Shown here one piece after another: positions 1-8,941 of a stretch of DNA of 64,000 nt. This DNA comes from Candidatus Marimicrobium litorale (lineage in GTDB: Bacteria; Pseudomonadota; Gammaproteobacteria; Pseudomonadales; Halieaceae). The translations under genes and the position numbers were made by a program. The DNA lies in contig NZ_SHNO01000001.1 in the NCBI RefSeq assembly GCF_026262645.1, positions 2,976,001-3,040,000 of the forward strand. Reading direction: 5' to 3'. The first letter of the stretch is position 1. Each line of letters begins with the position of its first letter. The notes beneath the pieces were generated by a model that saw only the letters and a program-made list of their open reading frames with translations, ran no database searches and had not been told where the DNA came from.

Positions 1-537
1 ACGCGCGGTCGCGAGTATATCAGTCATATTTATGAGCATATGAATGTCGAGGAAAAATTGATTTTTCCAAAAGTGGAGGCAACTCTGACCCCGCGCGACT
101 GGTTCGAACTGTCCGAAGATGACCAGTTGCAAGGTGTTTCAGATTCCGTATTCGGGCCGCAAGTACAAAGAGAGTTTCGCAATATGGCGCGTAAATTACG
201 CAGAGGTGTGCGCCGGTCAGTAGAACGCGGCACCATGGTAGAGTGGATCGGCCTGGATGCATTTATGGAGTCTTTTGAGGTGGTGTCTATTGCCTATGAT
301 TCGGCCCGTAGCACCGCAGAGACCCACATGCGAGACGCATTGAATGACGCTTTTGGTTACTTCCGGAAAGCGCCCTTGTCTGCTCCGGTGCGCTGTGCCG
401 CTAACAACACGCGGCTAACTTTTCGTCTGCTTGGAGACATCGCTGAAATCTCCCTCGAGACACTTGATGACCTGTCGCGTGTCAACCAGGCACGTAAGGA
501 CCGGATGCGTCTGCTGAGCCGGGAAGCTCGCCGTTAG
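1..537 (+). CDS. Hemerythrin-like (HHE) domain protein, 5' truncated
   Basis: The reading frame is open from the first base, so the true start lies upstream of the window; the first internal ATG at 40 falls inside the conserved domain and is not the start. The visible N-terminal part reads YISHIYEHMNVEEKLIFP, which matches the second half of a hemerythrin HHE helix: spaced His residues followed by an EE pair and the FP motif that bind a di-iron or other metal centre. After about 30 residues the protein continues as a basic, helical C-terminal extension of about 140 residues with no motif I recognise. Family members bind oxygen, sense oxygen or iron, or scavenge. The role here is unknown. The 3' end overlaps the convergent ABC gene by 56 nt. 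Confidence 0.7.
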   Translation, partial: TRGREYISHIYEHMNVEEKLIFPKVEATLTPRDWFELSEDDQLQGVSDSVFGPQVQREFRNMARKLRRGVRRSVERGTMVEWIGLDAFMESFEVVSIAYDSARSTAETHMRDALNDAFGYFRKAPLSAPVRCAANNTRLTFRLLGDIAEISLETLDDLSRVNQARKDRMRLLSREARR

Positions 538-2299
538 TGAGTCCGGGCTCTCGAAACTGGAGGTTGGCAAGCCTTGCATAGAGCGTGCACTCCTCCAGCA
601 GCTGCGAGTGGCTGCCGGTGGCGACCAGTTGCCCAACGTCAAGCACGGCAATTTTGTCTGCGTGGAGTATGGTAGACAGGCGGTGGGCGATAATCACCGT
701 GGTGCGGTTCTGCATCAGCTCCTGCAGTGCGAGCTGCACCTGATATTCACTCTCCGTATCCAGCGCGCTGGTAGCTTCATCCAGCAGTAAAATCTTTGGA
801 TCGTTGAGAATGGCACGCGCGAGGGCGATGCGTTGGCGCTGGCCACCGGACAGGCGCACACCCATTTCTCCGAGATGGCTCTGGTAGCCGTCGGGTAGTG
901 CGGTGATAAAGTCGTGGGCATGCGCAGCACGTGCCGCAGCCTGTATTTCGTCGTCTGATGCGTCGGGGTTTCCGTAGGCGATGTTGTAGCGGACGTCCCC
1001 GGTGAAGAGCGCCGGCTGCTGCGGCACCAGCGCGACGTTTTCTCGAAGCTGCTGTAAGCTGAAATCTCTGATGTCCTGACCATCCAGCAGTATGCGCCCT
1101 ATCCCGGGGTCGTAGAAGCGCAACAGCAACTCGAAAACCGTGGATTTCCCCGCGCCTGAGGGCCCGACGAGGGCGAGACTTTTGCCCGCCTCTATACTCA
1201 AACTGAAATTCTCCAGCGCGGCCTGCTCCGGGCGAGTGGGATAGCAGAACGTCACCCGGTCTATTCGCAGCTCTGGTTGCTCGCTACTGGTCGCGGTTAC
1301 GTCCCCCTCAGGATCATTTATCAGACTCTCTGTATGGATGAGCTCAACCAGCCTCTCGGCAGCGCCGGCTGCACGTTGCAGGTCACCCCAAACCTCTGAG
1401 ATTGTGGTGACGCCCGTGCCAACCATGATGGCGTAGAACACGAAGGCTCCGAGTTCGCCACCGCTCATTTGCCCGGTGATGACGTCCTGCCCCCCCTCCC
1501 ACAACATGCCGGACATGCCGGCAAACAGTAACAATATGGCACCACAAACAAGCATAGAGCGTTGCCATATTCGTCTCTGCGCTATGCTAAAGGCGCGTTC
1601 CACCTCATGATTGAAAGCGTCAGACTCAAATGCTTCACGGGTATAACTTTGTACCACACGAATATTTTGTATGACCTCTCCTGCGTAGCTGCCGACACTC
1701 GCGATGCTGTCCTGGCTCTGGTTGGATAGTCTCCTGACTCGCCGCCCGAACACCAGAATGGGCAACAGCACCAGCGGTACGCCCAGCGCGATAATCATGC
1801 TTAGCTTCAGGTTTGTGATAAACATCATGACCAAGGCGCCTGTGGTGGTCAGACCCGAGCGCAGCGCCATACTAAAGGATGAGCCTATGATAGTTTGCAG
1901 CAAGGTCGTGTCGGTTGTAATGCGCGACATGATTTCCAAACTGCGGTTGGTTTCAAAAAATCCCGGGTGGAGCCGCACAATATTGTCGAACACTTGTTTA
2001 CGTATATCGGCACTCACCCTTTCACCCAGCCAGGAAACGAGATAGAAGCGGATAAAGGTACCAAAGGCCATGGCGGCAGCAATCACGAAAAAGAGAGCAA
2101 TGGCGCCCTTGAGGCTGTCGTTAGAGCCGCCCCCAAAGCCCTCGTCTATGAGGACCTGTACGCCAAGCCCCATTGATAATGTCGCCGCTGCTGTAAACAG
2201 CAACGCCATACTCGCCCCGATAACACGGCGTTTGTAGTTGACCAGCAGCCCCAGTACGGGGGCCAAAGAGCGCAGACCTTCTTTCGCACGGGGCGGCAT
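482..2299 (-). CDS. ABC transporter, fused permease/ATPase (MsbA/ABCB type)
   Basis: This 605-residue half-transporter has an N-terminal transmembrane domain (about residues 25-310, six hydrophobic segments) followed by a nucleotide-binding domain (about 345-585). The ATPase motifs are complete: Walker A GPSGAGKST, a Q-loop near VPQQPALF, signature LSGGQRQ, Walker B ILLLDEAT, D-loop SALD and switch His in IIAHRLS. It would act as a homodimer in the inner membrane. The sequence type resembles MsbA and the ABCB multidrug/lipid exporters, so export of a lipid or amphiphile is likely, but the substrate cannot be read from sequence. It is a single-gene unit: divergent from the SDR at 2485 and convergent with the hemerythrin-like gene. 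Confidence 0.9.
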   Translation of the reverse strand: MPPRAKEGLRSLAPVLGLLVNYKRRVIGASMALLFTAAATLSMGLGVQVLIDEGFGGGSNDSLKGAIALFFVIAAAMAFGTFIRFYLVSWLGERVSADIRKQVFDNIVRLHPGFFETNRSLEIMSRITTDTTLLQTIIGSSFSMALRSGLTTTGALVMMFITNLKLSMIIALGVPLVLLPILVFGRRVRRLSNQSQDSIASVGSYAGEVIQNIRVVQSYTREAFESDAFNHEVERAFSIAQRRIWQRSMLVCGAILLLFAGMSGMLWEGGQDVITGQMSGGELGAFVFYAIMVGTGVTTISEVWGDLQRAAGAAERLVELIHTESLINDPEGDVTATSSEQPELRIDRVTFCYPTRPEQAALENFSLSIEAGKSLALVGPSGAGKSTVFELLLRFYDPGIGRILLDGQDIRDFSLQQLRENVALVPQQPALFTGDVRYNIAYGNPDASDDEIQAAARAAHAHDFITALPDGYQSHLGEMGVRLSGGQRQRIALARAILNDPKILLLDEATSALDTESEYQVQLALQELMQNRTTVIIAHRLSTILHADKIAVLDVGQLVATGSHSQLLEECTLYARLANLQFREPGLTNGELPGSADASGPYVPG

Positions 2300-2442
2300 C
2301 AGGTGTTCATCGCGCGTGAATAGCTGGTGTGAAAGATACCAGTCGGCTCAAAAAAATTGACCGTCTCGGGCTTCATAGGGTAAATCCATAGAGATGTGGC
2401 GTTGTTCTGGTAGTGTAATTCCTAATCCGACCAAATCAAACG

Positions 2443-2468
2443 TCAGGGTGTCACAACCTTCACCCTGA
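2443..2468. promoter_or_regulatory. Perfect 8-bp inverted repeat upstream of SDR gene
   Basis: TCAGGGTG (2443-2450) and CACCCTGA (2461-2468) form a perfect dyad with a 10-bp spacer. It ends 16 bp before the SDR start codon and just before its Shine-Dalgarno GGAG. It could be an operator for a dimeric repressor or an RNA hairpin in the SDR leader. There is no T-run, so it is not a normal terminator. Confidence 0.4.
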
Positions 2469-2484
2469 AAGTGGAGAAAAGCGC

Positions 2485-3243
2485 ATGGCTGGAAAATTCA
2501 ATGACAAAGTTGTGATCGTAACTGGCGGCAGCAGGGGCTTGGGTCGGGCGATGTCGCTGGGCTTTGCTGCAGAGGGCGCTCGCGTGGTGGTCGCAAGCCG
2601 CAAGATAGCGTCGTGCGAAAACGTAGTACGCCAGATTGAAGGGCTGGGGGGGGAAGCGCTCGCTCGGTCGGCTCATATGGGAAATCTATCTGATATTGAT
2701 GAGCTCATAGAAGCAGCTTACGCGCGTTTCGGTCGGGTCGATATCCTTGTGAACAACGCCGGCACCAATGTTGCTTTTGGTGCGCTGTCGGATATTTCTC
2801 CGGAGGCCTTCGACAAGATGTTGGATGTTAACCTGAAGGGGCCCTGGTATCTGGCTTCTCGTCTTGCGCCGCGCATGGGCGAGCAGGGCGGCGGTTGTGT
2901 GATTAATGTTTTGTCTGTGGCCGCCCTGTCCACGCCGGCCTACTCGGGCGTGTATGCCGCAACCAAGGCAGGTTTAAAAGCACTGACAGAGGTAATGGCG
3001 CAGGAATGGGCTGATTGGAACATACGGGTTAACGCGCTGGCGCCGGGCAGTTATCACTCAGATTTGACCGATGGGGCTATCGAGACCATCCCGGGTTATG
3101 GTGAAGGTATGGTGGCCGCGGCCCTGATTCCGCGGGTGGCAGAAACTGAGGAAATACTGAACCCCGTCTTCTACCTGGCATCTGAATCCTTCACTACCGG
3201 TATTACGCTCGTGGCTGATGGTGGCTTGATGGCGAAGCGCTAA
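2485..3243 (+). CDS. Short-chain dehydrogenase/reductase (SDR)
   Basis: This is a classical SDR of 252 residues. It has the NAD(P)-binding motif TGGSRGLG (about residues 14-21), the structural NNAG motif (about 90-93), and the catalytic set Ser-Tyr-Lys in SVAALS...YAATK (about 144-163). The C-terminus ends in ITLVADGG, typical of FabG-like enzymes. It would reduce or oxidise a carbonyl or alcohol using NAD(P)(H) in the cytoplasm. The substrate is unknown. ATG 2485 is preceded by GTGGAGAAA, a good ribosome-binding site. The gene stands alone between the divergent ABC transporter and the convergent tat operon. Confidence 0.9.
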   Translation: MAGKFNDKVVIVTGGSRGLGRAMSLGFAAEGARVVVASRKIASCENVVRQIEGLGGEALARSAHMGNLSDIDELIEAAYARFGRVDILVNNAGTNVAFGALSDISPEAFDKMLDVNLKGPWYLASRLAPRMGEQGGGCVINVLSVAALSTPAYSGVYAATKAGLKALTEVMAQEWADWNIRVNALAPGSYHSDLTDGAIETIPGYGEGMVAAALIPRVAETEEILNPVFYLASESFTTGITLVADGGLMAKR

Positions 3244-3284
3244 TATCGTTGCCGAGGCGTCACTCCGCCCTTTGTCCGGTAGAA

Positions 3285-4049
3285 CTATTCAGAATCGCTT
3301 TCGCCGTCTGTACTTGATGACCGCGGCTGTGTCAGTTTACCGAAGTACACGCCCACCTCGAACAATAACCACATTGGTATTGCCAAAAGCGATTGTGAAA
3401 TGATATCCGGCGGTGTGAGCAACATACCGAAAATAAAGCAGCCGACGATAATATAGGGGCGTTTCCCCGCCAGCGTTTCGGGTGTGGTGATCCCCGCCCA
3501 GATTAGCAGCACCGCTGCTATCGGAATTTCAAACGCCAGGCCGAAGGCGAAAAATAGCTTCAATACGAAATTCAGGTAGCTGTTGATGTCCGTCATGATG
3601 GTGATGTCATCAGGCGCAACACTGGTGAAAAAAGCGAAAATCAGCGGGAAAACCACAAAGTAGGCAAACGCTGCGCCGGCATAGAAAAGCACTACGCTGG
3701 ATGCCAGTAGCGGCACGGCGAGGCGTTTTTCATGTCGGTACATGCCCGGTGCAATAAAACCCCACACCTGGTAAAGAACGTAAGGCATGGCCAGAAACAA
3801 TGCCGACATCAGAGCGAGTTTAAATGGCGCAAAAAAAGGTGAAGCCACCTCTGTCGCGATCATGCTCGCTCCGGGTGGTAGCAGCGCCCGCAGGGGCTCT
3901 GAAACGACGAGGTAAATATCATTGGCAAACGGAAAGATGCCAATAAATATGATCAGGATTGCCAGAATGGCGCGCAGCAACTTGTCGCGCAATTCGGTCA
4001 GGTGACTGATCAGTGGCATGGGCTGGTCGTTAGACTCGGTTTTGTTCAT
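3285..4049 (-). CDS. tatC: Twin-arginine translocase subunit TatC
   Basis: This 254-residue polytopic inner-membrane protein is the receptor of the Tat pathway, which exports folded proteins bearing an RR signal peptide. The N-terminal MPLISHLTELRDKLLRA matches the conserved cytoplasmic HLxELRxR region, and six hydrophobic segments follow. The conserved F-E/P features around LAFEIP and the loop PPDIISQ are present. It overlaps tatB by 4 nt (ATGA), so translation is coupled. A charged, Ser-rich tail (SSSTDGESDSE) closes the protein. It is the last gene of the ubiE-ubiJ-ubiB-hisI-hisE-tatABC run. Confidence 0.97.
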   Translation of the reverse strand: MNKTESNDQPMPLISHLTELRDKLLRAILAILIIFIGIFPFANDIYLVVSEPLRALLPPGASMIATEVASPFFAPFKLALMSALFLAMPYVLYQVWGFIAPGMYRHEKRLAVPLLASSVVLFYAGAAFAYFVVFPLIFAFFTSVAPDDITIMTDINSYLNFVLKLFFAFGLAFEIPIAAVLLIWAGITTPETLAGKRPYIIVGCFIFGMLLTPPDIISQSLLAIPMWLLFEVGVYFGKLTQPRSSSTDGESDSE

Positions 4050-4378
4050 TCCTTCGACTGTCCCATGGAATTATCTTCAGTCCCGCTGGAACCAATATGC
4101 GGCGCTTCCTTTTCAGCGATTTCCGCAGTCTTTTTGAGGTCTTGCTGAATTGCAGCAGCATCCTGTTTTAGCTCGTCACCGGTCTTGCGGAGTTCTTGCA
4201 TAACGGAGTCGTTGTGTAACTCCTGTTGAACTTCCCGCTTGATATCGTTGAAGCCGCGGCGAATGCGGTTCAGCCAAAGCGAAGCCGTACGAACTGTCTC
4301 AGGCAGGCGCTCCGGGCCAATGACCAGCAGAGCGACCACACCTATAACGAGCAGCTCGGCGAAACCGATGTCGAACAT
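4046..4378 (-). CDS. tatB: Sec-independent translocase subunit TatB
   Basis: This 110-residue single-span protein pairs with TatC in the substrate-binding complex. The N-terminus MFDIGFAELLVIGVVALLVIGPERLP is diagnostic: a short periplasmic end, one transmembrane helix, and the conserved GPERLP hinge leading into an amphipathic helix. The remainder is a charged, coiled, Gln/Lys-rich cytoplasmic tail. It is shorter than the E. coli protein (about 170 residues), but the essential N-terminal part is intact. It sits 7 nt downstream of tatA and overlaps tatC. Confidence 0.95.
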   Translation of the reverse strand: MFDIGFAELLVIGVVALLVIGPERLPETVRTASLWLNRIRRGFNDIKREVQQELHNDSVMQELRKTGDELKQDAAAIQQDLKKTAEIAEKEAPHIGSSGTEDNSMGQSKE

Positions 4379-4385
4379 TCAGGGC

Positions 4386-4607
4386 TTACTTGTCCTGGTT
4401 TACAGTATTCGCTGACGCATCCTGCTCACCGCTATTATCGTCAGTAGCACCGGGTGCCCCGCTATCGTCTGACATACTCTTGCGAAAGCCTTTGACCGCA
4501 CTGCCCAGGTCGCTACCCAGTGTGCGGAGGCGTTTGGTGCCAAAGAGCATGATCACGATGGCCAGCACGATTAGCAGCTGCCAAATACTTATTCCTCCGA
4601 AACCCAT
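4386..4607 (-). CDS. tatA: Sec-independent translocase subunit TatA
   Basis: This 73-residue protein forms the oligomeric Tat pore. It has an N-terminal transmembrane helix ([18 protein letters not shown]), the FGT hinge, then an amphipathic helix with [19 protein letters not shown] and a short acidic tail. Length and layout are normal for TatA/E. It lies 28 nt downstream of hisE and 7 nt upstream of tatB, in one operon. Confidence 0.96.
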   Translation of the reverse strand: MGFGGISIWQLLIVLAIVIMLFGTKRLRTLGSDLGSAVKGFRKSMSDDSGAPGATDDNSGEQDASANTVNQDK

Positions 4608-4635
4608 AGCCTTCTCCTGCTACTTGAATGAATTA

Positions 4636-4974
4636 TCATTTGTTACCTGCATCGCGTGACGCTTTTTCGTCGATACCGGACACTCCGAAACGATCCTCAA
4701 GGCACTCGAGGACGGCGCATGCATCGAGGTTCAGATGCGACAGCATAACCAGCGTATGGAACCAGAGGTCGGCGACTTCGCCGACCACAATCTTGCTGTC
4801 TGCGCCCTGATCAACGTCTCTGGCGGCCAGTATAACTTCGGTCGCCTCCTCGCCCACTTTTTCGAGAATCTTGTTCAGGCCTTTGTCATGCAGGCTGGCG
4901 ACATAGGATTCTTGCGGATCACCCTCCCTGCGAGTTTTAAGTATTTCTGCGAGTTGTTGCAATACGTCGCTCAT
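4636..4974 (-). CDS. hisE: Phosphoribosyl-ATP pyrophosphatase
   Basis: This 112-residue cytoplasmic enzyme hydrolyses phosphoribosyl-ATP to phosphoribosyl-AMP and PPi, the second step of histidine synthesis. The MazG-like helical signature is visible: [16 protein letters not shown], carrying the Mg-binding Glu residues, and [13 protein letters not shown]. It is a separate gene, not fused to hisI as in E. coli. It overlaps the hisI stop codon by 4 nt (ATGA), so the two consecutive pathway steps are translated together. Its placement next to tatABC rather than with the rest of the his genes is the Pseudomonas-type arrangement. Confidence 0.96.
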   Translation of the reverse strand: MSDVLQQLAEILKTRREGDPQESYVASLHDKGLNKILEKVGEEATEVILAARDVDQGADSKIVVGEVADLWFHTLVMLSHLNLDACAVLECLEDRFGVSGIDEKASRDAGNK

Positions 4975-5372
4975 GGCTTCGAGCCATAAATATCGCGGGG
5001 ATCCTTCAGGATCTCGTCCGTAATCCGCCAGGCGTTCTCCTCAAGCTTTTGGAAAAAACACGCCCGCCTTCCGGTGTGACACGCAATACCGCCGACCTGA
5101 TCAACTTTCATGAGGACTGTGTCGGCGTCGCAGTCTATGCGCAGCTCTCTCAGCGATTGTACGTGACCGGACTCCTCGCCTTTGCGCCACAACGCCTGTC
5201 GCGACCGTGACCAGTATATGGCTCTGCCCTCTTCTATGGTCAGAGCCAAAGCCTCCTCATTCATCCACGCCAGCATTAACACTTCACCGGTCTGCCAGTC
5301 CTGCGCGATAGCTGGAACCAACCCCTGTTCGTTCCAATTGATGCCTTGCAGTAATTTGATGGATTCAGTCAT
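4971..5372 (-). CDS. hisI: Phosphoribosyl-AMP cyclohydrolase
   Basis: This zinc enzyme opens the adenine ring of phosphoribosyl-AMP in the third step of histidine synthesis. The start at 5372 (protein beginning MTESIKLL, 133 residues) is preferred over the upstream ATG at 5477 because AAGGTG lies just ahead of it and the longer form would run into the end of ubiB. Family motifs are present: [28 protein letters not shown], the metal-binding DCDADTVL, and [10 protein letters not shown] with the zinc Cys residues. It overlaps hisE by 4 nt. Confidence 0.95.
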   Translation of the reverse strand: MTESIKLLQGINWNEQGLVPAIAQDWQTGEVLMLAWMNEEALALTIEEGRAIYWSRSRQALWRKGEESGHVQSLRELRIDCDADTVLMKVDQVGGIACHTGRRACFFQKLEENAWRITDEILKDPRDIYGSKP

Positions 5373-5425
5373 TAACAACACCTTATAGATCCTGCAGTAT
5401 GCCATAAGGCGCGATGGGACACACT

Positions 5426-7039
5426 TTACCGCTGGCGGGGCAACAGCAACCAGATCCCTGTGAGAGCTAGCAACCATGATGCTGCGGGGGCCTCTGCGAT
5501 AATCTGTAAGCCATCGGGTGTAGCGGTAAGCGCGGCGGTCGCAAGCAGAATAACACCGAGCAGAGGTTGGCTGCTCTGCCGTTTTTGCCGTGGTGGGCTT
5601 TCTGCGAGGGCTGTTGGCTTGTGTTGGGTCTGTTGCAGTGATTCCAGCACTGCCTCTGGCAGCTGGGGCAATTGCTCAATCCAGGACGGTGCGTGATGTT
5701 GTAGCCGCTGCAATACAGCCTGAGGCGAATAGCGACGCTCGACCCAATCCTCCAGAAAGGGTTGGGCTGTATCCCAAAGGTTCAGCTCCGGATAAAGCTG
5801 TCGTCCAAGCCCTTCGATATTCAGCAGGGTTTTTTGCAGTAGCACAAGCGAGGGTTGTACTTCCATATCAAATCGGCTCGCGGTCTGGAACAGATAGATC
5901 AGCAATTGCCCAAAAGAAATCTCGCTGATAGGCCGCTCGAAAATGGGCTCGCAAACAGCGCGCATGGCAGATTCAAAATCCTGCACCCGGGTATCCGGGG
6001 GAACCCAGCCGCATTCCACATGCAGTTGGGCCACCTCGCGATAGTCTCGCCGGAAAATAGCTAGCAAGTTTCGGCCCAGGTAATACTGGTCGGCATCCGA
6101 CAGGCTCCCCACGATGGCGCAATCCACTCCAATATAAGTAGGGTCCTGAGGGTCGGATGCATCCACAAAAATATTGCCCGGATGCATATCGGCGTGGAAA
6201 AAACTGTCGTTGAATACCTGGGTGAAGAAAATCTCTACACCACGCTCACCGAGCATTTTAAGGTCGGTGCCTTTTGCGCGCAGCGTCTCAATGTCTGTTA
6301 CCGGAATACCGAAAATACGCTCCATGGTAAGCACGTTACTGCAGCTGTAGTCCCAGTATATCTCGGGGACATACAGCAGTTTTTTATCTTCGAAGTTGCG
6401 CCTCAGCTGGCTGGCATTAGCTGCCTCCCGTGACATATCCAGTTCATCGAGGATGACCAATTCGTAGTCTGCTACAACCTCTACCGGCCGCAGTCGGTGG
6501 CCGTCAGGATGATACCGCTCAACCAGCTTTGCCAGAGTGAACATCAATGCAATGTCTTCACGAATGATCGGCTCAATATCGGGGCGCACTACCTTTACCA
6601 CAACTTGTTCGCCACCTTGCAGTGTGGCGCTATGAACCTGCGCGATCGAGGCACATGCCATGGGCGCCGGGTCAAAGCTCCCGAAAAGTTCGCCCACGGT
6701 TTTGCCGAGGGCTTCTTCGATAATGGCGACAGACTGCTGCTCCGGGAAAGGGGGCACATCGTCCTGCAGTCGGGCCAGTTCGTCGGCGATATCGCTGGGT
6801 AACAGATCGCGGCGAGTCGAGAGAGCCTGGCCGAACTTGATAAAAACGGTGCCCAGCTCTTCCAATGCGAGGCGCAGGCGAATACCCCGCGATTCCGCTG
6901 GCGGCTTCCCGTAACGCCATGGTGAGAGCCGCAGAGCCAGACGCGCGGGCAGGGGTAGCTTGCTCTCGTCTACGAATTCGTCCAGTCGGTACCGGCCCGC
7001 GGTTCGTAAAATCTTTGCAAGTCTTAGGACGCGAGACAC
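5426..7039 (-). CDS. ubiB: Ubiquinone biosynthesis protein kinase-like UbiB
   Basis: This is a 537-residue member of the ABC1/ADCK/UbiB atypical kinase-like family, needed for ubiquinone synthesis; its ATPase activity is thought to help extract or deliver lipid intermediates. The family KxGQ motif appears as [11 protein letters not shown] (about residue 67). The nucleotide-binding and catalytic region follows, with [17 protein letters not shown] and VDCAIVG. Two hydrophobic C-terminal segments (about residues 490-535) anchor it in the inner membrane. It lies 3 nt downstream of ubiJ. Confidence 0.96.
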   Translation of the reverse strand: MSRVLRLAKILRTAGRYRLDEFVDESKLPLPARLALRLSPWRYGKPPAESRGIRLRLALEELGTVFIKFGQALSTRRDLLPSDIADELARLQDDVPPFPEQQSVAIIEEALGKTVGELFGSFDPAPMACASIAQVHSATLQGGEQVVVKVVRPDIEPIIREDIALMFTLAKLVERYHPDGHRLRPVEVVADYELVILDELDMSREAANASQLRRNFEDKKLLYVPEIYWDYSCSNVLTMERIFGIPVTDIETLRAKGTDLKMLGERGVEIFFTQVFNDSFFHADMHPGNIFVDASDPQDPTYIGVDCAIVGSLSDADQYYLGRNLLAIFRRDYREVAQLHVECGWVPPDTRVQDFESAMRAVCEPIFERPISEISFGQLLIYLFQTASRFDMEVQPSLVLLQKTLLNIEGLGRQLYPELNLWDTAQPFLEDWVERRYSPQAVLQRLQHHAPSWIEQLPQLPEAVLESLQQTQHKPTALAESPPRQKRQSSQPLLGVILLATAALTATPDGLQIIAEAPAASWLLALTGIWLLLPRQR

Positions 7040-7042
7040 GGT

Positions 7043-7669
7043 TTATGACTTCTTCAGCTTGCGGCTGATGCGTTCTGCACGCGATTGCAATCTATCCACT
7101 CGCATGACGAGATCTGCTATGTCCCGGTAGAAATCCTCCACCTCCAGTTTTGGCGGGCTGAGACGAGCCTCCTCGTGAATGAACTCTTCCACTTGTCGAG
7201 CAAGGCCGCTTGATGCTTGTCTTCCCCAGGAGAATACACTCCTCAGGATTTCTGCGATCTGGTGTCCCGCCACATCTCCCAGAGAAGACACCAGTGGTGC
7301 TTCCCAGTCGATGTCCAGATCGGAAAGAAGGTGTTGAAATTCAATCAGGGGCGCGCTGTTGCCCTCTAGTGTCAGATTGCCATTGATCAGTGTGGCCGCG
7401 GCATCATCGGAGGCAGCCAGTTCGCTGAAGTCCGAGGCGCTGCCGGTGATGCGTGCTGTAACGGCCCCCTCGTAAACGCCCGTTAGCCGGACACCGCCAG
7501 TTTCCAGGTGAAGGTAAAAATCGAGCTCCGGCGTTGTGCAGTGAAAGGCGAATACCGAGCCCGCGAGTGGTTCGAGAACGGCTGTCCCCTGCTCAGAGAG
7601 GGCCAGTGCACGGTTTGCAGCCGCCTCCAAAGCAGCCAGAGCCGCAGTGTGTAGGGTCGGATCAGGCAT
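7043..7669 (-). CDS. ubiJ: Ubiquinone biosynthesis accessory factor UbiJ (SCP2 domain)
   Basis: This 208-residue protein has an N-terminal SCP2-like lipid-binding domain (about residues 15-115) and a C-terminal helical/coiled-coil region with ISRKLKKS at its end. In E. coli UbiJ binds hydrophobic ubiquinone precursors and scaffolds the soluble Ubi complex; here it sits between ubiE and ubiB as expected. I chose ATG 7669, 1 nt after the ubiE stop. An upstream start at 7702 would overlap ubiE by 32 nt and add a non-family extension. Confidence 0.88.
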   Translation of the reverse strand: MPDPTLHTAALAALEAAANRALALSEQGTAVLEPLAGSVFAFHCTTPELDFYLHLETGGVRLTGVYEGAVTARITGSASDFSELAASDDAAATLINGNLTLEGNSAPLIEFQHLLSDLDIDWEAPLVSSLGDVAGHQIAEILRSVFSWGRQASSGLARQVEEFIHEEARLSPPKLEVEDFYRDIADLVMRVDRLQSRAERISRKLKKS

Positions 7670-7670
7670 G

Positions 7671-8420
7671 TCAGGGTTTGACGCCCCGGTGCAATGCCAC
7701 AATGCCTCCGGTCATATTGTGAAATTGGCATTGCGCAAAGCCCGCATCTTCAATCATGTCCAGCAGGGTTTCCTGATCGGGATGTTTGCGTATGGATTCA
7801 GCAAGATACTGGTAGCTGTCGCTATCGTTGGCAACCAGTCGACCCATAAACGGAAGTATTCGGAAGGAGTAGGTATCGTAGGCCTGGCTCAGCAATTCAT
7901 TTTCGGGCTTGGAAAACTCCAGCACCAGTAAGCGCCCGCCAGGCTTCAGCACACGCAGGATGGATCGCAGGGCAAGGTCCTTATCGGTGACGTTGCGCAG
8001 GCCAAAGGCGATGGTGACACAATCAAAGCTATCGTCGGGGAAGGGCAAAAACTGGGCATCGGCCTGCACGAATTCGATATTGCCCAGACGTCCCGTGTCC
8101 AGTAATTTGTCGCGACCGACTTGCAACATGGACGCGTTGATGTCAGCCAGCACCACGCGCCCCTCGCTTCCGACCAGTTCAGCAAAACGCGCTGCAAGAT
8201 CGCCGGTCCCGCCTGCGATATCCAGTACGGCATTACCCTTGCGCACCCCACTTAGTTCGATTGTGAAGCGCTTCCAGATTCGATGAATGCCTCCCGACAT
8301 GAGGTCGTTCATCAGGTCGTAGCGGGCTGCAACCGAATGGAATACATCGGCTACCATGCCTGCCTTGGCGTCTTTTTTTACCTCCTTGAAGCCAAAGTGG
8401 GTGGTGTCCTTGTCGCTCAT
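7671..8420 (-). CDS. ubiE: Ubiquinone/menaquinone C-methyltransferase UbiE
   Basis: This class I SAM methyltransferase of 249 residues carries out the C-methylation of the demethyl quinone ring in ubiquinone (and menaquinone) synthesis. Seen in the sequence: the N-terminal [30 protein letters not shown], the SAM motif [15 protein letters not shown], and the downstream FGLRNVTDK and FSKP motifs typical of UbiE. ATG 8420 with GAGG 8 nt upstream gives the usual family length; a start 5 codons earlier is possible. It is the first gene of a run through ubiJ, ubiB, hisI, hisE and tatABC. Confidence 0.96.
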   Translation of the reverse strand: MSDKDTTHFGFKEVKKDAKAGMVADVFHSVAARYDLMNDLMSGGIHRIWKRFTIELSGVRKGNAVLDIAGGTGDLAARFAELVGSEGRVVLADINASMLQVGRDKLLDTGRLGNIEFVQADAQFLPFPDDSFDCVTIAFGLRNVTDKDLALRSILRVLKPGGRLLVLEFSKPENELLSQAYDTYSFRILPFMGRLVANDSDSYQYLAESIRKHPDQETLLDMIEDAGFAQCQFHNMTGGIVALHRGVKP

Positions 8421-8545
8421 GGTGCCTCGGTACAATAAGAGATGAGTGCCCAGTATAGCGTGATGACTGCCTCGGGTCAGGTAGTGCCCATGTTCTCAGG
8501 CGCAGTTATCTGACTGGGTATTGCCGCTGTGAGTATTTTGGGGCG

Positions 8546-8935
8546 CTAATGCCCTAGTCTCAACACCTGAACTTCGGGATCACGATTTGCGCCGGCATCA
8601 CTGAGTCGGTCGAGGTAAGCCTGCCATCGTGCACTTTGCTCGATGCAGAGCTCGTGCAGGTAGGTCCACGAATAGAGCCCGGTATCGTGGCCATCGTCGA
8701 AAATCAGTTGCAGAGCATAATTCCCCACGGGATTGATGGCGGTGATCCCGACCTTTAGCTTGCCCGTTTGCAGCACCTCCTGTCCCGGACCGTGGCCCAT
8801 GACTTCGGCGGAGGGCGAGGACACGCGGAGATACTCGCAGCTAAGACGATAAGTTTTCCCGCCTTCGTAATGCAGCTCCAGTTGTCGCGAACGACTGTGT
8901 AGCTGGATGGACGTTGGTTTTGGCGGCGTATTCAT
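8546..8935 (-). CDS. DUF971 (gamma-butyrobetaine hydroxylase-like N-terminal domain) protein
   Basis: This 129-residue small protein is built almost wholly of the DUF971 domain, recognised by SRQLELHYEGG, LSCEYLRVSSPSAEV, VGITAINPVGNYAL and FDDGHDTGLYSWTYL. The domain is often found next to hslVU, as here (6 nt after hslU), and is suspected of roles in iron-sulfur or metal handling, but no biochemical function can be stated from sequence. It is the last gene of the hslV-hslU unit. Confidence 0.85.
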   Translation of the reverse strand: MNTPPKPTSIQLHSRSRQLELHYEGGKTYRLSCEYLRVSSPSAEVMGHGPGQEVLQTGKLKVGITAINPVGNYALQLIFDDGHDTGLYSWTYLHELCIEQSARWQAYLDRLSDAGANRDPEVQVLRLGH

Positions 8936-8941
8936 CGGCGA

